A stretch of 27,211 nucleotides of DNA from a virus. A program made the position numbers and the translations under genes. The notes under the pieces were generated by a model. The model made no database searches. It saw nothing but the letters and a program-made list of their open reading frames with translations, and had not been told where the DNA came from. Below, piece by piece: positions 11,311-18,772 of this stretch (position 1 is the stretch's first letter; each line of letters begins with the position of its first letter). Location of the stretch: the IMG/VR virus record IMGVR_UViG_3300011126_000091, positions 1-27,211 of that record; one strand, 5' to 3'.

Positions 11311-11994
11311 ATGGGTAAGGCATACAAACGCAAAGAGGTTATAGGCGACTGCACACTGTATCTAGGCGATTGTTTAGATGTCATGCCAACGCTTGATAAG
11401 GTTGATGCTGTTGTTACCTATCCGCCTTATGGCATTAAACAGGCCGTGGGCTTCTCAGCACCAATTAAACGCAGGGAGTATAGTGGTGATTGGGATGATG
11501 ACAAACCAGATTTAACAGGATTGTTTATTCACCCTAATTGTCAGCATATTATATGGGGTGGAAACTATTTCACCGATCAATTGCCACAGTCTAATTTTTG
11601 GTTAGTTTGGGATAAGCAAAATACAATGCCAACTCATTCTGATTGCGAGTTAGCGTGGACGAATATAAAAAGAAACAGTGTTAAGAGGCTGGTCTATTTA
11701 CAAAATGGTTGTATGAGCAAGGAAAAGGAAAGATTTCATCCGACACAAAAAGCCGTTGGGGTTATGGAGTGGTGTTTAGGGTTTCTTCCTGACGCTAAAA
11801 CAATCTTAGACCCCTTCATGGGCAGTGGAACAACGGGGGTAGCCTGCGCCAAACTGGGTCGCAAGTTCATTGGAGTAGAACTAGACGAAGAATATTTTGA
11901 TATATCGTGTGGAAGAATACGCAAGGCATACCAGCAGCCCGATATGTTTGTAGAGCAGCCAAAAGAAATAGAACAATGCAACCTAGACATTTAA
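11311..11994 (+). CDS. N6-adenine/N4-cytosine DNA methyltransferase, beta-class, altered DPPY motif
   Basis: The 227-residue protein has the beta-class order: motif IV first, then the target region, then motif I (LDPFMGSGTTGVA, 166-178) with FHPTQKAVG before it. The catalytic motif IV reads TYPPYG at residues 36-41 instead of DPPY: codon 37 (11419-11421) is TAT where GAT would give Asp. That Asp normally holds the target amino group, so the enzyme may be inactive or have changed activity. Everything else looks intact and the frame is open. It lies between the helicase loader and accessory genes. Confidence 0.85.
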   Translation: MGKAYKRKEVIGDCTLYLGDCLDVMPTLDKVDAVVTYPPYGIKQAVGFSAPIKRREYSGDWDDDKPDLTGLFIHPNCQHIIWGGNYFTDQLPQSNFWLVWDKQNTMPTHSDCELAWTNIKRNSVKRLVYLQNGCMSKEKERFHPTQKAVGVMEWCLGFLPDAKTILDPFMGSGTTGVACAKLGRKFIGVELDEEYFDISCGRIRKAYQQPDMFVEQPKEIEQCNLDI

Positions 11995-12188
11995 GCATTA
12001 TTGAGGTTATCACGGGAACCGTCTTCGGATTTATTATCTCGTTCTTACTCACGTTTCTGGTGTTGCCGTTTTGGGGGTTTGCGCCGACGCTTATGGATGC
12101 GTCTGAAATAACGCTGGTCTATACAATTGCAAGCCTGATACGTGGATATATTGTGAGGAGGTTTTTTAATGAAATATCAAATCATTGA
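11976..12188 (+). CDS. small phage membrane protein (DUF7220-like)
   Basis: A 70-residue protein with two membrane helices (about 9-33 and 45-58) and the ending RGYIVRRFFNEI. This layout (S-x-I-E near the N-terminus, a long first helix, R-x-Y-x2-RR-x-FN at the end) matches a small phage membrane family that I believe is DUF7220; its function is not known. The ATG at 11976 overlaps the methyltransferase end by 19 bases and has a weak AAGAAA ribosome site; longer upstream frames are shadows. Confidence 0.7.
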   Translation: MQPRHLSIIEVITGTVFGFIISFLLTFLVLPFWGFAPTLMDASEITLVYTIASLIRGYIVRRFFNEISNH

Positions 12189-12354
12189 TCCATACACAGG
12201 ACACGCGGTAAAGATGCAGGGCAATAGGGTTATAGAGCGAAAGCAATCTGGAGGGCCATACAGGGGTATTCCAGTATTTGTGCCACGGGACACTGAAACA
12301 CTAGCTAACGTCATTCAGGCGGCTTGTAGGAGCGTTAAACAGTATGAAAATTGA
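12169..12354 (+). CDS. hypothetical protein, 61 aa
   Basis: Basic protein with strand-rich N-terminus (MKYQIIDPYTGHAVKMQGNR) and a helix at the end. GAGGAGG precedes the ATG by seven bases, one of the best ribosome sites here. It overlaps both neighbours. No recognised family. Confidence 0.65.
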   Translation: MKYQIIDPYTGHAVKMQGNRVIERKQSGGPYRGIPVFVPRDTETLANVIQAACRSVKQYEN

Positions 12355-12694
12355 ATTACCCTTCCCCCCTACCCTAAATGGGCTTTATTCGACTGATTGG
12401 CGCACCAAGCGAAGGTTTAAGTCTAAGAGGTACAAGGATTGGACTAAACTCGCACAAGCGATGCTTGCCACGCAGAAAACCACTTTAATCACTGGCAAGG
12501 TTGAAATTGAAATACTCTTGACCCGCCCGGACAAGCGAAGGCGTGACGTTGCCAATTTTGAAAAGGCTGTGACTGATTTTTTGGTTGATAGTGGAGTTCT
12601 TGAAGATGATTGCCTGATTGAAAGAAACACTCAAGCTTGGATTGGTGAAGTCGTGAAGGGGGGCAAGTGTTCGGTTTTAATTATTCCCTACTAA
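12344..12694 (+). CDS. rusA: RusA-type Holliday junction resolvase, altered acidic motif
   Basis: A 116-residue RusA-family endonuclease, which cuts Holliday junctions and branched DNA before packaging. The N-terminal LPFPPTLNGLY and the block RPDKRRRDVANFEKAVTDFL, then LEDDCLI, are the RusA signature. In E. coli RusA the block is R-D-L-D-N with both Asp needed; here the second is Ala70 (codon GCC, 12551-12553), while D68 and D88/D89 remain. Some phage RusA subgroups may also vary here, so loss of activity is not certain. It is the last gene of the rightward replication operon. Confidence 0.85.
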   Translation: MKIELPFPPTLNGLYSTDWRTKRRFKSKRYKDWTKLAQAMLATQKTTLITGKVEIEILLTRPDKRRRDVANFEKAVTDFLVDSGVLEDDCLIERNTQAWIGEVVKGGKCSVLIIPY

Positions 12695-12708
12695 CTCGCC
12701 CCACATGG

Positions 12709-12804
12709 TCACATGTTGCCCGTTAACAAGAATCCGGTTAATAGTAAGGCATAGAGCGCGAGCGCGGCAAGTATGCCTTGTAAGGCTGGTTTCAGTTTAT
12801 TCAT
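12709..12804 (-). CDS. very small membrane protein, 31 aa
   Basis: A short open frame whose ATG overlaps the stop of the upstream HTH gene (ATGA at 12801-12804) with GGAGGCGA upstream. The product has a basic start (MNKLKP) and one hydrophobic helix spanning most of the rest (residues 9-28). It would be a single-pass membrane peptide, such as a regulator or small toxin-like protein; no family is recognised. The coupling to the HTH gene supports it being real. Confidence 0.5.
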   Translation of the reverse strand: MNKLKPALQGILAALALYALLLTGFLLTGNM

Positions 12805-12980
12805 TTTCTCGCCTCCAGTATCATTTTAATCAGTATTTTAGATTGTTTCGGAATAGGGTTTTGGCCTTTCTCCCACTTCCACACGGTCATATTGGACTTT
12901 AATCCTAGCGCGTTTGCAGTCTTGGCCTGTGACAAGCCCATGATTGCCCGGAAGCTTTTAATCAGTTCTGGATCGGTCAT
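12801..12980 (-). CDS. small Cro/C1-type HTH regulator, 59 aa
   Basis: The 59-residue protein is one helix-turn-helix domain: LIKSFRAIMGLSQAKTANAL, then GLKSNMTVWKWEKGQNPIPK (residues 26-45), an XRE-type pattern with the WEKG turn. It has no extra domain. The ATG overlaps the upstream gene (ATGA) and it shares an ATGA with the tiny membrane gene below. It belongs to the leftward accessory unit (promoter at 13542-13569) and probably regulates that unit or the neighbouring late promoter. Confidence 0.8.
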   Translation of the reverse strand: MTDPELIKSFRAIMGLSQAKTANALGLKSNMTVWKWEKGQNPIPKQSKILIKMILEARK

Positions 12981-13240
12981 TTATTCAAATCTTTCAATTT
13001 AATCTCACCAGCTTCAATGGCCGCTTTAATCTCGCCCGTATTCATACCAAGAAATTCATTTCTGTATTTTGAAGTGGTGCGCGAATAGTCCCAATAGTTT
13101 TTGTCTAGTGTGATTGTTTCGCCCTTCACCTTGGCAATCATGGATTCGTATGATTGAAAATATCTAGTACCGCGATTAACCACAATAAACTGATTTGGAA
13201 CTGTGTTACCGCTTGCGCTTGTCATGTTCGAAATTCTCAT
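12977..13240 (-). CDS. conserved phage protein of unknown function, 87 aa
   Basis: Contains NTVPNQFIVVNRGTRYFQSY, an ITLDKNYWDYSRTTSKY block and EFLGMN, a layout I recognise from small accessory proteins shared by many tailed phages (FQSY...WDYS.TT.KY). Its function is not known to me. GGAGGC precedes the start; it overlaps the HTH gene by four bases. Confidence 0.7.
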   Translation of the reverse strand: MRISNMTSASGNTVPNQFIVVNRGTRYFQSYESMIAKVKGETITLDKNYWDYSRTTSKYRNEFLGMNTGEIKAAIEAGEIKLKDLNK

Positions 13241-13241
13241 T

Positions 13242-13511
13242 TTAAGCCTCCATGCCCATTAAGAATGAATATAACTTGCTATACAAATCTTTCTTGGTGT
13301 CATAGCCGCCCCCAATGGGATTAGATACGCCACCACCATCAGTACAAACGCGCTGGAACTGAACGCCACCATATGCCCAACCAAGGCAATAATGCCCTAC
13401 ATTAGACTTGCGAACACCATCACTATTTACTGTGGAATATTCCATGGGGCTATTGGTTGCGCTGTTAATGCGATCAACCATTGATTCTAAATCTGCTTTA
13501 TTGATTCTCAT
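13242..13511 (-). CDS. conserved phage protein of unknown function, 89 aa
   Basis: Starts MRINKADLESMVDRINSATN and carries CLGWAYGGVQFQRVCTDGGG near the middle and a C-terminal DLYSKLYSFL helix. This belongs to a small phage family seen across unrelated phages, of unknown role. The ATG at 13511 is chosen because the promoter start is about 13535 and the longer frame runs through the promoter. First gene of the leftward accessory unit. Confidence 0.7.
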   Translation of the reverse strand: MRINKADLESMVDRINSATNSPMEYSTVNSDGVRKSNVGHYCLGWAYGGVQFQRVCTDGGGVSNPIGGGYDTKKDLYSKLYSFLMGMEA

Positions 13512-13541
13512 TTTCTTTATTCCCTTTGCTGTTGATGCCTC

Positions 13542-13569
13542 ATTATAACCAAAGCATAAGCAAAGTAAA
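13542..13569 (-). promoter_or_regulatory. leftward promoter of the accessory unit
   Basis: Minus strand TTTACT (13569-13564), 16 bases, perfect TATAAT (13547-13542), about 30 bases before the first gene at 13511. Confidence 0.7.
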
Positions 13570-13607
13570 CCCGAATATATAACTATTTTATAAGGCATTG
13601 TTTTAAC

Positions 13608-13635
13608 TTGTTTATTTTTATGGATTTGATAGAAT
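13608..13635 (+). promoter_or_regulatory. possible rightward promoter for the small-terminase gene
   Basis: TTGTTT (13608-13613), 16 bases, TAGAAT (13630-13635), followed after 27 bases by the ATG at 13663. Weak -35. Confidence 0.4.
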
Positions 13636-13662
13636 TGGGGCGAATTTTGAAAGGGTTATACT

Positions 13663-13983
13663 ATGGCACGAGCCAAGGGTACAAAGCTAACACCAGAGCA
13701 ACGCAAGAAATGTGCGCCAAAACGCAATAGGTCACATCCAGACGATCCAGCGTTCGAGCGTACACGGGAAACAATACAATCGAATAAGATTGTGACGCGA
13801 TTGAGGGGCTTTATTCTTGGTGAGGAGGATTCGTTCGGTAATGCTATTGATATGAGTACACAGCAAGTGAACGCCGCTAATATCCTGCTAAGAAAGAGTT
13901 TACCGGATTTATCTAGTCAGGAGGTCACGGGCAAGGATGGAGGCCCGGTTATTCCTATTTTGACTATTACGGAAAAGGAATAG
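13663..13983 (+). CDS. putative terminase small subunit
   Basis: The 106-residue protein is short and basic at its N-terminus (MARAKGTKLTPEQRKKCAPK) with a helical middle and the end LLRKSLPDLSSQEVTGKDGGP. The phrase QQVNAANILLRKSLPDL...VTGKDGGP is typical of the ends of small terminase proteins, which recognise phage DNA and start packaging. The N-terminal DNA-binding part is not clearly visible. AAGGGTTATACT precedes the ATG. It is separated from the large subunit by 1.4 kb holding leftward genes, which is unusual. Medium confidence. Confidence 0.6.
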   Translation: MARAKGTKLTPEQRKKCAPKRNRSHPDDPAFERTRETIQSNKIVTRLRGFILGEEDSFGNAIDMSTQQVNAANILLRKSLPDLSSQEVTGKDGGPVIPILTITEKE

Positions 13984-14007
13984 AAAAACCCGCCACTAGG
14001 ACGGGTT
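13984..14007 (-). terminator. intrinsic terminator for the leftward unit 14031-14744
   Basis: AACCCG (13987-13992) pairs with CGGGTT (14002-14007). Read leftward, the stem is followed by TTTTT from the run of A at 13984-13988, so it ends leftward transcription. In the rightward direction it lacks the T run but could still slow readthrough. Confidence 0.7.
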
Positions 14008-14030
14008 AATCTGGCATTATTTTTTAGTTG

Positions 14031-14246
14031 TTAATCGAGACTATTCACAATCTCTGCAATTGCTTTTTTCCTTGTTGTAAAGAATGGCAAGTTAAACTCG
14101 TCTTTTTCGTCTGTTGATTTTTCATCTATCCACATATTAATGGCCCACACGGAACCCCAGCGACCTTGGATTTTAAAAACCCCATGTTTATCGCCATGTT
14201 TATCGGTGAAATTGTCGCGCCGAATAATTTGCATTATTTTAGTCAT
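14031..14246 (-). CDS. hypothetical protein, 71 aa
   Basis: Basic protein starting MTKIMQIIRRDNFTDKHGDK, with a tryptophan-rich WGSVWAINMW middle. No family recognised. AAAGGGA precedes the start by nine bases. Third gene of the leftward unit between the terminase genes. Confidence 0.6.
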   Translation of the reverse strand: MTKIMQIIRRDNFTDKHGDKHGVFKIQGRWGSVWAINMWIDEKSTDEKDEFNLPFFTTRKKAIAEIVNSLD

Positions 14247-14283
14247 TTCATTTCCCTTTGTTAAATACGGTTTACCGCTTCAT

Positions 14284-14466
14284 TTATTCTACATATTCAC
14301 CAAGTCCACAGAAATAGTCATTGGCCAATATATAACCCTCCTCCAGAGTATATTCTTGATCACACTTGTAAGAGGAACGGAACGCGCCACCCCCATTACT
14401 TATAATTGTTGTAAAGACTCGAAGCCCCTCTACTGCACTTATACCATTGTAATTAATATGTTCCAT
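14284..14466 (-). CDS. hypothetical protein, 60 aa
   Basis: Mixed-composition protein with a Gly-rich middle (ISNGGGAFRSSY) and a single cysteine pair. AGGAGG sits about eight bases before the ATG. It is preceded by a terminator (14495-14525), so it may need readthrough or its own start signal. No family recognised. Confidence 0.6.
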   Translation of the reverse strand: MEHINYNGISAVEGLRVFTTIISNGGGAFRSSYKCDQEYTLEEGYILANDYFCGLGEYVE

Positions 14467-14484
14467 TTCTCTTTCCTCCTGTTA

Positions 14485-14513
14485 TTGACACTCTAAAAAC
14501 CCCGCCATAATTA
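14485..14513 (+). promoter_or_regulatory. possible rightward promoter, TTGACACT
   Basis: TTGACA (14485-14490), 17 bases, TAATTA (14508-14513). The 12-mer TGTTATTGACAC here is also present in the switch region (minus strand, 2920-2909). It would give RNA antisense to the gene at 14541. Confidence 0.35.
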
Positions 14514-14525
14514 AATGGCTAAGGG
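14495..14525 (-). terminator. terminator-like hairpin between 14541 and 14466
   Basis: GCCAT (14504-14508) pairs with ATGGC (14515-14519) around AATTAA, with flanking CCC/GGG; leftward it runs into TTTTT (A run 14495-14499). Confidence 0.55.
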
Positions 14526-14540
14526 CGTTAAAGTTGGGGG

Positions 14541-14744
14541 TTAGATAGCGTGTGCTATACCATAGTGGTTAAGAACACTAATTTCACCCGGTGTTAACTT
14601 GCGAGTTTCCAAGAATTCCTTTGCTTGGTTAATCATATCCCGCTTCATTATAGATTCACACATACCGCGCTCGCTTGGTGTCTGGCATTGCGCTAAGGCT
14701 TGCTTATATTCGTTGTGTAGTTGCTTTACATTCCAAGACTTCAT
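14541..14744 (-). CDS. hypothetical protein, first gene of the leftward unit, 67 aa
   Basis: Helical basic protein MKSWNVKQLHNEYKQALAQC..., with no family I recognise. It has a ribosome site AAAGGG 10 bases upstream and a good promoter at 14778-14806 with a leader of about 30 bases. It is placed between the two terminase genes and is probably an accessory gene. Confidence 0.6.
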   Translation of the reverse strand: MKSWNVKQLHNEYKQALAQCQTPSERGMCESIMKRDMINQAKEFLETRKLTPGEISVLNHYGIAHAI

Positions 14745-14777
14745 GTTCTCTTTCCCTTTGTTTGATTAACTATCCCC

Positions 14778-14806
14778 TTTATATAATGCCATTATATCTA
14801 TGTAAA
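14778..14806 (-). promoter_or_regulatory. leftward promoter of the 14031-14744 unit
   Basis: Minus strand TTTACA (14806-14801), exactly 17 bases, TATAAA (14783-14778), about 35 bases before the ATG at 14744. Confidence 0.7.
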
Positions 14807-14908
14807 GCTTATTCCTTACTATTTGTGCAGATAGTCTATATGTGTTGTATAAATATCACGCCAGTCTTATCAGTTCCTCTGTATCCCTTAGTGAGTAACG
14901 AATCACCA

Positions 14909-14938
14909 TTGACACTATTTAACATAACTCAGTATAAG
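14909..14938 (+). promoter_or_regulatory. strong rightward promoter, probable late promoter
   Basis: TTGACA (14909-14914), 18 bases, TATAAG (14933-14938), followed by G runs. It shares TTGACAC and TATAAGGG with the switch promoter at 2879-2907. It would transcribe the terminase and structural genes after a leader of about 460 bases. Confidence 0.65.
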
Positions 14939-15405
14939 GGGGGTAAGGGGGGATGACAACAAAGTAGCAGCTTGCTTAATCTAACCACATTTGCAATTCG
15001 TTTAATCATTCAATGCCTTACTTAACTGCAATCAGGGTAATAGATCCAATATAGATAGGGTTTATGGGGGATTTGTACCAATACACAGCCTCTCTGTTAT
15101 CTCTGAATCTTTCACCTTGTTCCTAGCTTTCCCCTTTCCGGTCAATGACTTAGTGTCGTTTGACTTGTTCAAACATACGGTTAACATATGGTTGGTTGTA
15201 TGAGTGCCTATATATAAAGAGTGTGTGTCGGATCGGTTAGGTTGGTGGGTGTGTGTATCCGGGTAATGTATGGGGACGGTTGGTAGGGGGAGAAAACCGA
15301 AAACGGGGGTTGTTGTATATGTATTCCCACTCACAACAGTTTTAGTATTGAGACTTACCTCTGGTATTTTTTGACATTTGAGACTTTTTGGTAGATGGTT
15401 TGTTT

Positions 15406-16875
15406 ATGGGCATTGATTTAGAGTTATATGAGAAACAGATGATTGCTTTGCAGACGGAGGCCACTGAGGTTTTGTATGGTGGTGCTGCTGGTGGAGGCAA
15501 GAGTCATTTGATGCGTATTGCTGCGATTATGTGGTGTACTGCTATACCGGGGTTACAGGTTTATTTATTTCGTAGGGTTCGTGATGATTTGGTAAAGACG
15601 CACTTGGACAGTCCGAATGGTTTTCGGAATACGTTGAGGGAGTGGGTTGATGCTGGATTGGTTAAGATTAAAGAGGATGTGATTGAGTTCACGTTTAACA
15701 ATTCCCGAATATACCTTTGTCACTGTCAGCATGAGTCGGATGTAGGTAAGTATTTATCTGCTGAGTTTCATGTCTTGTTGATTGATGAGCTTACCACGTT
15801 TAGTGAGAGCATGTATCGTAAGTTGCGAGCAAGGGTTCGTATGGTTGGGATTGATGTGCCTGAGAAGTACAAGGGTCAGTTTCCGAGAATTATGTGTGGG
15901 TCTAACCCCGGCAACGTTGGTCACTTGTTTGTTAAATCCACCTTTGTAGAAAACCATAAACCCTTTGAGGTTTGGCAAGCCCCTTCTGAGGAAGGTGGTA
16001 TGAAGCGACAGTATATTCCTGCGAGGGTAAATGATAACCCTGCGTTGTTGGAGCAAGACCCTACTTATGTTGATAAGCTAAAGGGCATTGGGTCGGACGC
16101 GCTGGTGAAGGCAATGCTTGAGGGCGATTGGAATATCGTTGAGGGCGCTTACTTCGATTGCTGGATGGATGATAAGCATGTCATTAAGCCCTTTGTTATT
16201 CCTGATGATTGGATGCGGTTTATGTCAGGGGATTGGGGTTCTGCTAAGCCCTTTTCCTTTGGTTGGTTCGCCGTTGTATCAGATGATTATCAAATGGACT
16301 GTGGGCGGGTTTTGCCGAGAGGATGCCTTGTTAGATATAAGGAATGGTATGGCTCACGAAATCATAACGATGTTGGACTGAAACTTCATGCAGAAGATGT
16401 CGGCGCTGGCTTGAAAGAACGAATGACGGATAAACTGTCTTATGCCGTTCTTGACCCCGCTGCCTTCTCAGAAGATGGCGGGCCTTCCATTGCAGAACGT
16501 ATTTATAAGGGTGGTGGGCCGTATTTTATTCGTGCTGATAATAAACGAACAGCAAGGCAAGGCGCTATGGGTGGTTGGGATCAAATGAGGTCACGACTTG
16601 TTGGTGATGAAGATGGTAGACCTATGCTTGTCTTTTTCGATACATGCCTAGATTCAGTGCGAACAATACCCGCATTGCAACATGATCAAAACAGACCAGA
16701 AGATATTAATACTCACCTAGAGGATCACGCAGGGGATGATGTAAGATATGGCTGTATGTCACGCCCGTATATAACCAATTCGGTTCAAACAGAGAAAAAG
16801 TTGCCATATGGGTCTTTTGGTGACATAATCGAGCGCAAATCGAAAGCAAGGGGTTTCCGTGAAGGAAGAATCTAA
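15406..16875 (+). CDS. terL: terminase large subunit
   Basis: ATP-driven DNA packaging motor and nuclease, 489 residues from ATG 15406 (a TTG at 15388 would add six; neither has a good ribosome site). Walker A is GGAAGGGKS (25-33), Walker B VLLIDE (123-128), and the coupling motif is MCGSNPGNVGH around 163-173. The nuclease half begins near 273 (SGDWGSAKPFSFGW with D276), and LDPAAF (D350) supplies a second acidic residue. It cuts concatemers and drives DNA into the prohead through the portal encoded next. Its last 17 bases overlap the portal start. Confidence 0.95.
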   Translation: MGIDLELYEKQMIALQTEATEVLYGGAAGGGKSHLMRIAAIMWCTAIPGLQVYLFRRVRDDLVKTHLDSPNGFRNTLREWVDAGLVKIKEDVIEFTFNNSRIYLCHCQHESDVGKYLSAEFHVLLIDELTTFSESMYRKLRARVRMVGIDVPEKYKGQFPRIMCGSNPGNVGHLFVKSTFVENHKPFEVWQAPSEEGGMKRQYIPARVNDNPALLEQDPTYVDKLKGIGSDALVKAMLEGDWNIVEGAYFDCWMDDKHVIKPFVIPDDWMRFMSGDWGSAKPFSFGWFAVVSDDYQMDCGRVLPRGCLVRYKEWYGSRNHNDVGLKLHAEDVGAGLKERMTDKLSYAVLDPAAFSEDGGPSIAERIYKGGGPYFIRADNKRTARQGAMGGWDQMRSRLVGDEDGRPMLVFFDTCLDSVRTIPALQHDQNRPEDINTHLEDHAGDDVRYGCMSRPYITNSVQTEKKLPYGSFGDIIERKSKARGFREGRI

Positions 16876-18772
16876 ATTAAAGAAGTTCTGGGCTGGTCAA
16901 ATTTCCGAAGCTAAAAAGCGCGAGGAGAAATGGCGGAGTGAAGGTGATAAGGTCGTTAAAATCTATCGTGATGGATATGATGGCACCTCTTTTAATATTC
17001 TGTGGGCGAATACAGAGATTTTGAAAGCCGCTACCTTCTCACGACTAGCACCGCCTAATGTCTCCCGTAGATATAAGGACGATAACCCTGCTGCGCGAGA
17101 AGCCTCTGAGATTCTTGAACGCGCCTTGGAGTTTCAGGCCGATGATGAGGACTTCATGCGAAATCTACGAAAATCGCGTGATGATATGCTTCTTCCGGGT
17201 CGCGGAACTATTTGGTATGAATATGACGCTGACTTCTCCCTTTTACCAATGGATAAGATTGAACAGCCACCTCAAGTCGATGAGGCGGGTGAGTTAATCG
17301 AGTCTGAGGCTATCTTTGCTGTTAATGGTATTGCTTCAAAGCCAGATACTATTAAAGATGATACCGGGTATATGGAAGTGCAGACAGCACAGCGCATCAC
17401 ACCTAAATACGTTTATTGGAAAGACTATCTGCAATCAGATAGCCGTTCAGAAGAAGATGTATGGTGGAAAGCCCGTAAACATGGCTTGTCTGTTTCTGAG
17501 GTGACTGCCTTGCTTGGTGAGGAAGCTGCCAAGAAAATAGATATGGAACGCTCAGAGAATGATGAAAAAACTGACGTTTTAGAAATTTGGGAGATTTGGT
17601 CTAAGCCAAATAGAAAGCGCATTTGGTTCTCTGACCGTGCAACTGACGCGCTGCAAGTGGAAGAAGTGCCTCTGCAACTCACAACCTTCTTCCCTTGCCC
17701 CAAACCTTTATTTCCGTTTGAAACCACAAATACAATGGTTCCGATCCCTGAGTATAAGGTTTATCAAAACCAAGCTATTGAATTGAATGTAATCGTCACG
17801 CGCCTGTCAAAGCTAACGAAACAGCTAAAAGTTGCGGGTGTGTATAATGGGGCTGATGCCGAGGCAGTGGTTGACTTGAACGGGCTTGCTGATGGGCAGT
17901 ATAAGTCTATTCAGAACGCCGCTGCCTTTCAAGAAAGAGGTGGGTTTAGCTCCGCTCTCTTTTCTATTCCATTGCAAGAAACAATCACGACCATTCAAGG
18001 TCTTGAGCAACGCAAGCAAATCATCAAGTCTGAAATCTATGAGATCACTGGCATTTCCGATGTAATCCGTGGCGATACTCAGAAGTATGACACTGCACAG
18101 GCACAGCGCCTAAAGGGTTCATATGGTTCGCTTCGCCTAAGACCTCGCCGCGAGCCGATGGAAGAATTCATCCGTGATGGCTATCGTATTATGGCTGAGA
18201 TTATTGCCGACAAGTTCACACCGTCTACAATTCAGAAAATGACAGGCATTGAGACAGACGAAGAAACGATGGCTCTCTTGCGTGATAATGCAAGTCGTGA
18301 ATACATGATTGATGTCGAGACTGACTCAACAGTACAGCCGAACGAAGAAATTGATATGCGTAAGGCCAATGAGTACCTGATGGCTATGGGTAGCTTTATG
18401 CAACAAGCAATACCCGCCGCACAGTCCTCTCCTGCCCTTGCTCCTGTAATGATGGAAATGGTGAAATTCGCGTCAAGACAATTCAAGGTAGGTCGGCCAC
18501 TTGAGAACGCAATTAAAGAAGCTACTGTGACAATTATGCAACAGAAGCCACCTGAACAGGATAATGGCGAGGCTCAGAAGGCACAAATTGAGCAAATGAA
18601 GGTTCAGGCTGATATGCAACAGACTCAGATGGACAATCAGACTGATCTGCAAATTGCACAGATGAATAATGAAGCGAAGGTTATGGACACGCAGATGAGG
18701 GCGCAGGGTGAGGCTGAAAGAAATCAGACCATCTTGGCTAAAAACGTCTTGGACGTAAAGGCAGCTCAGTGA
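16859..18772 (+). CDS. portal protein
   Basis: A 637-residue portal, the dodecamer at the capsid vertex through which DNA enters. It begins GTG with AAGGGG about six bases before it. Recognisable portal blocks include a helical start, APPNVSRRYKDDNPAAREAS, RITPKYVYWKDYLQSD and EITGISDVIRGDTQKYDTAQ (the last typical of podovirus-like portals), and a long Q/M-rich helical end (from about 570) that would form a barrel or coiled coil, as in P22-type portals. The position after the terminase and before scaffold fits. The exact subfamily was not determined. Confidence 0.9.
   Translation: MKEESKLKKFWAGQISEAKKREEKWRSEGDKVVKIYRDGYDGTSFNILWANTEILKAATFSRLAPPNVSRRYKDDNPAAREASEILERALEFQADDEDFMRNLRKSRDDMLLPGRGTIWYEYDADFSLLPMDKIEQPPQVDEAGELIESEAIFAVNGIASKPDTIKDDTGYMEVQTAQRITPKYVYWKDYLQSDSRSEEDVWWKARKHGLSVSEVTALLGEEAAKKIDMERSENDEKTDVLEIWEIWSKPNRKRIWFSDRATDALQVEEVPLQLTTFFPCPKPLFPFETTNTMVPIPEYKVYQNQAIELNVIVTRLSKLTKQLKVAGVYNGADAEAVVDLNGLADGQYKSIQNAAAFQERGGFSSALFSIPLQETITTIQGLEQRKQIIKSEIYEITGISDVIRGDTQKYDTAQAQRLKGSYGSLRLRPRREPMEEFIRDGYRIMAEIIADKFTPSTIQKMTGIETDEETMALLRDNASREYMIDVETDSTVQPNEEIDMRKANEYLMAMGSFMQQAIPAAQSSPALAPVMMEMVKFASRQFKVGRPLENAIKEATVTIMQQKPPEQDNGEAQKAQIEQMKVQADMQQTQMDNQTDLQIAQMNNEAKVMDTQMRAQGEAERNQTILAKNVLDVKAAQ

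Larger units (their letters stand above)
14745..15405. other. non-coding region upstream of terminase large subunit
   Basis: No gene can be supported here. It holds the leftward promoter (14778-14806), the rightward promoter (14909-14938) and, from about 15180 to 15310, a top strand rich in G and T with G runs (for example GGTTAGGTTGGTGGG, GGTTGGTAGGGGG, AACGGGGGTTG). A TTGAGACTT direct repeat lies near 15348 and 15377. It could be the packaging site and/or a long leader for late transcription. A minus-strand open frame inside it is rich in T, H and P and looks spurious. Confidence 0.5.

Noticed and set aside
15062-15334. 90-codon minus-strand open frame before terL
   Set aside because: Composition is odd (T, H, P rich), it reflects the G/T-rich top strand, there is no good ribosome site and it lies opposite the promoter leader.
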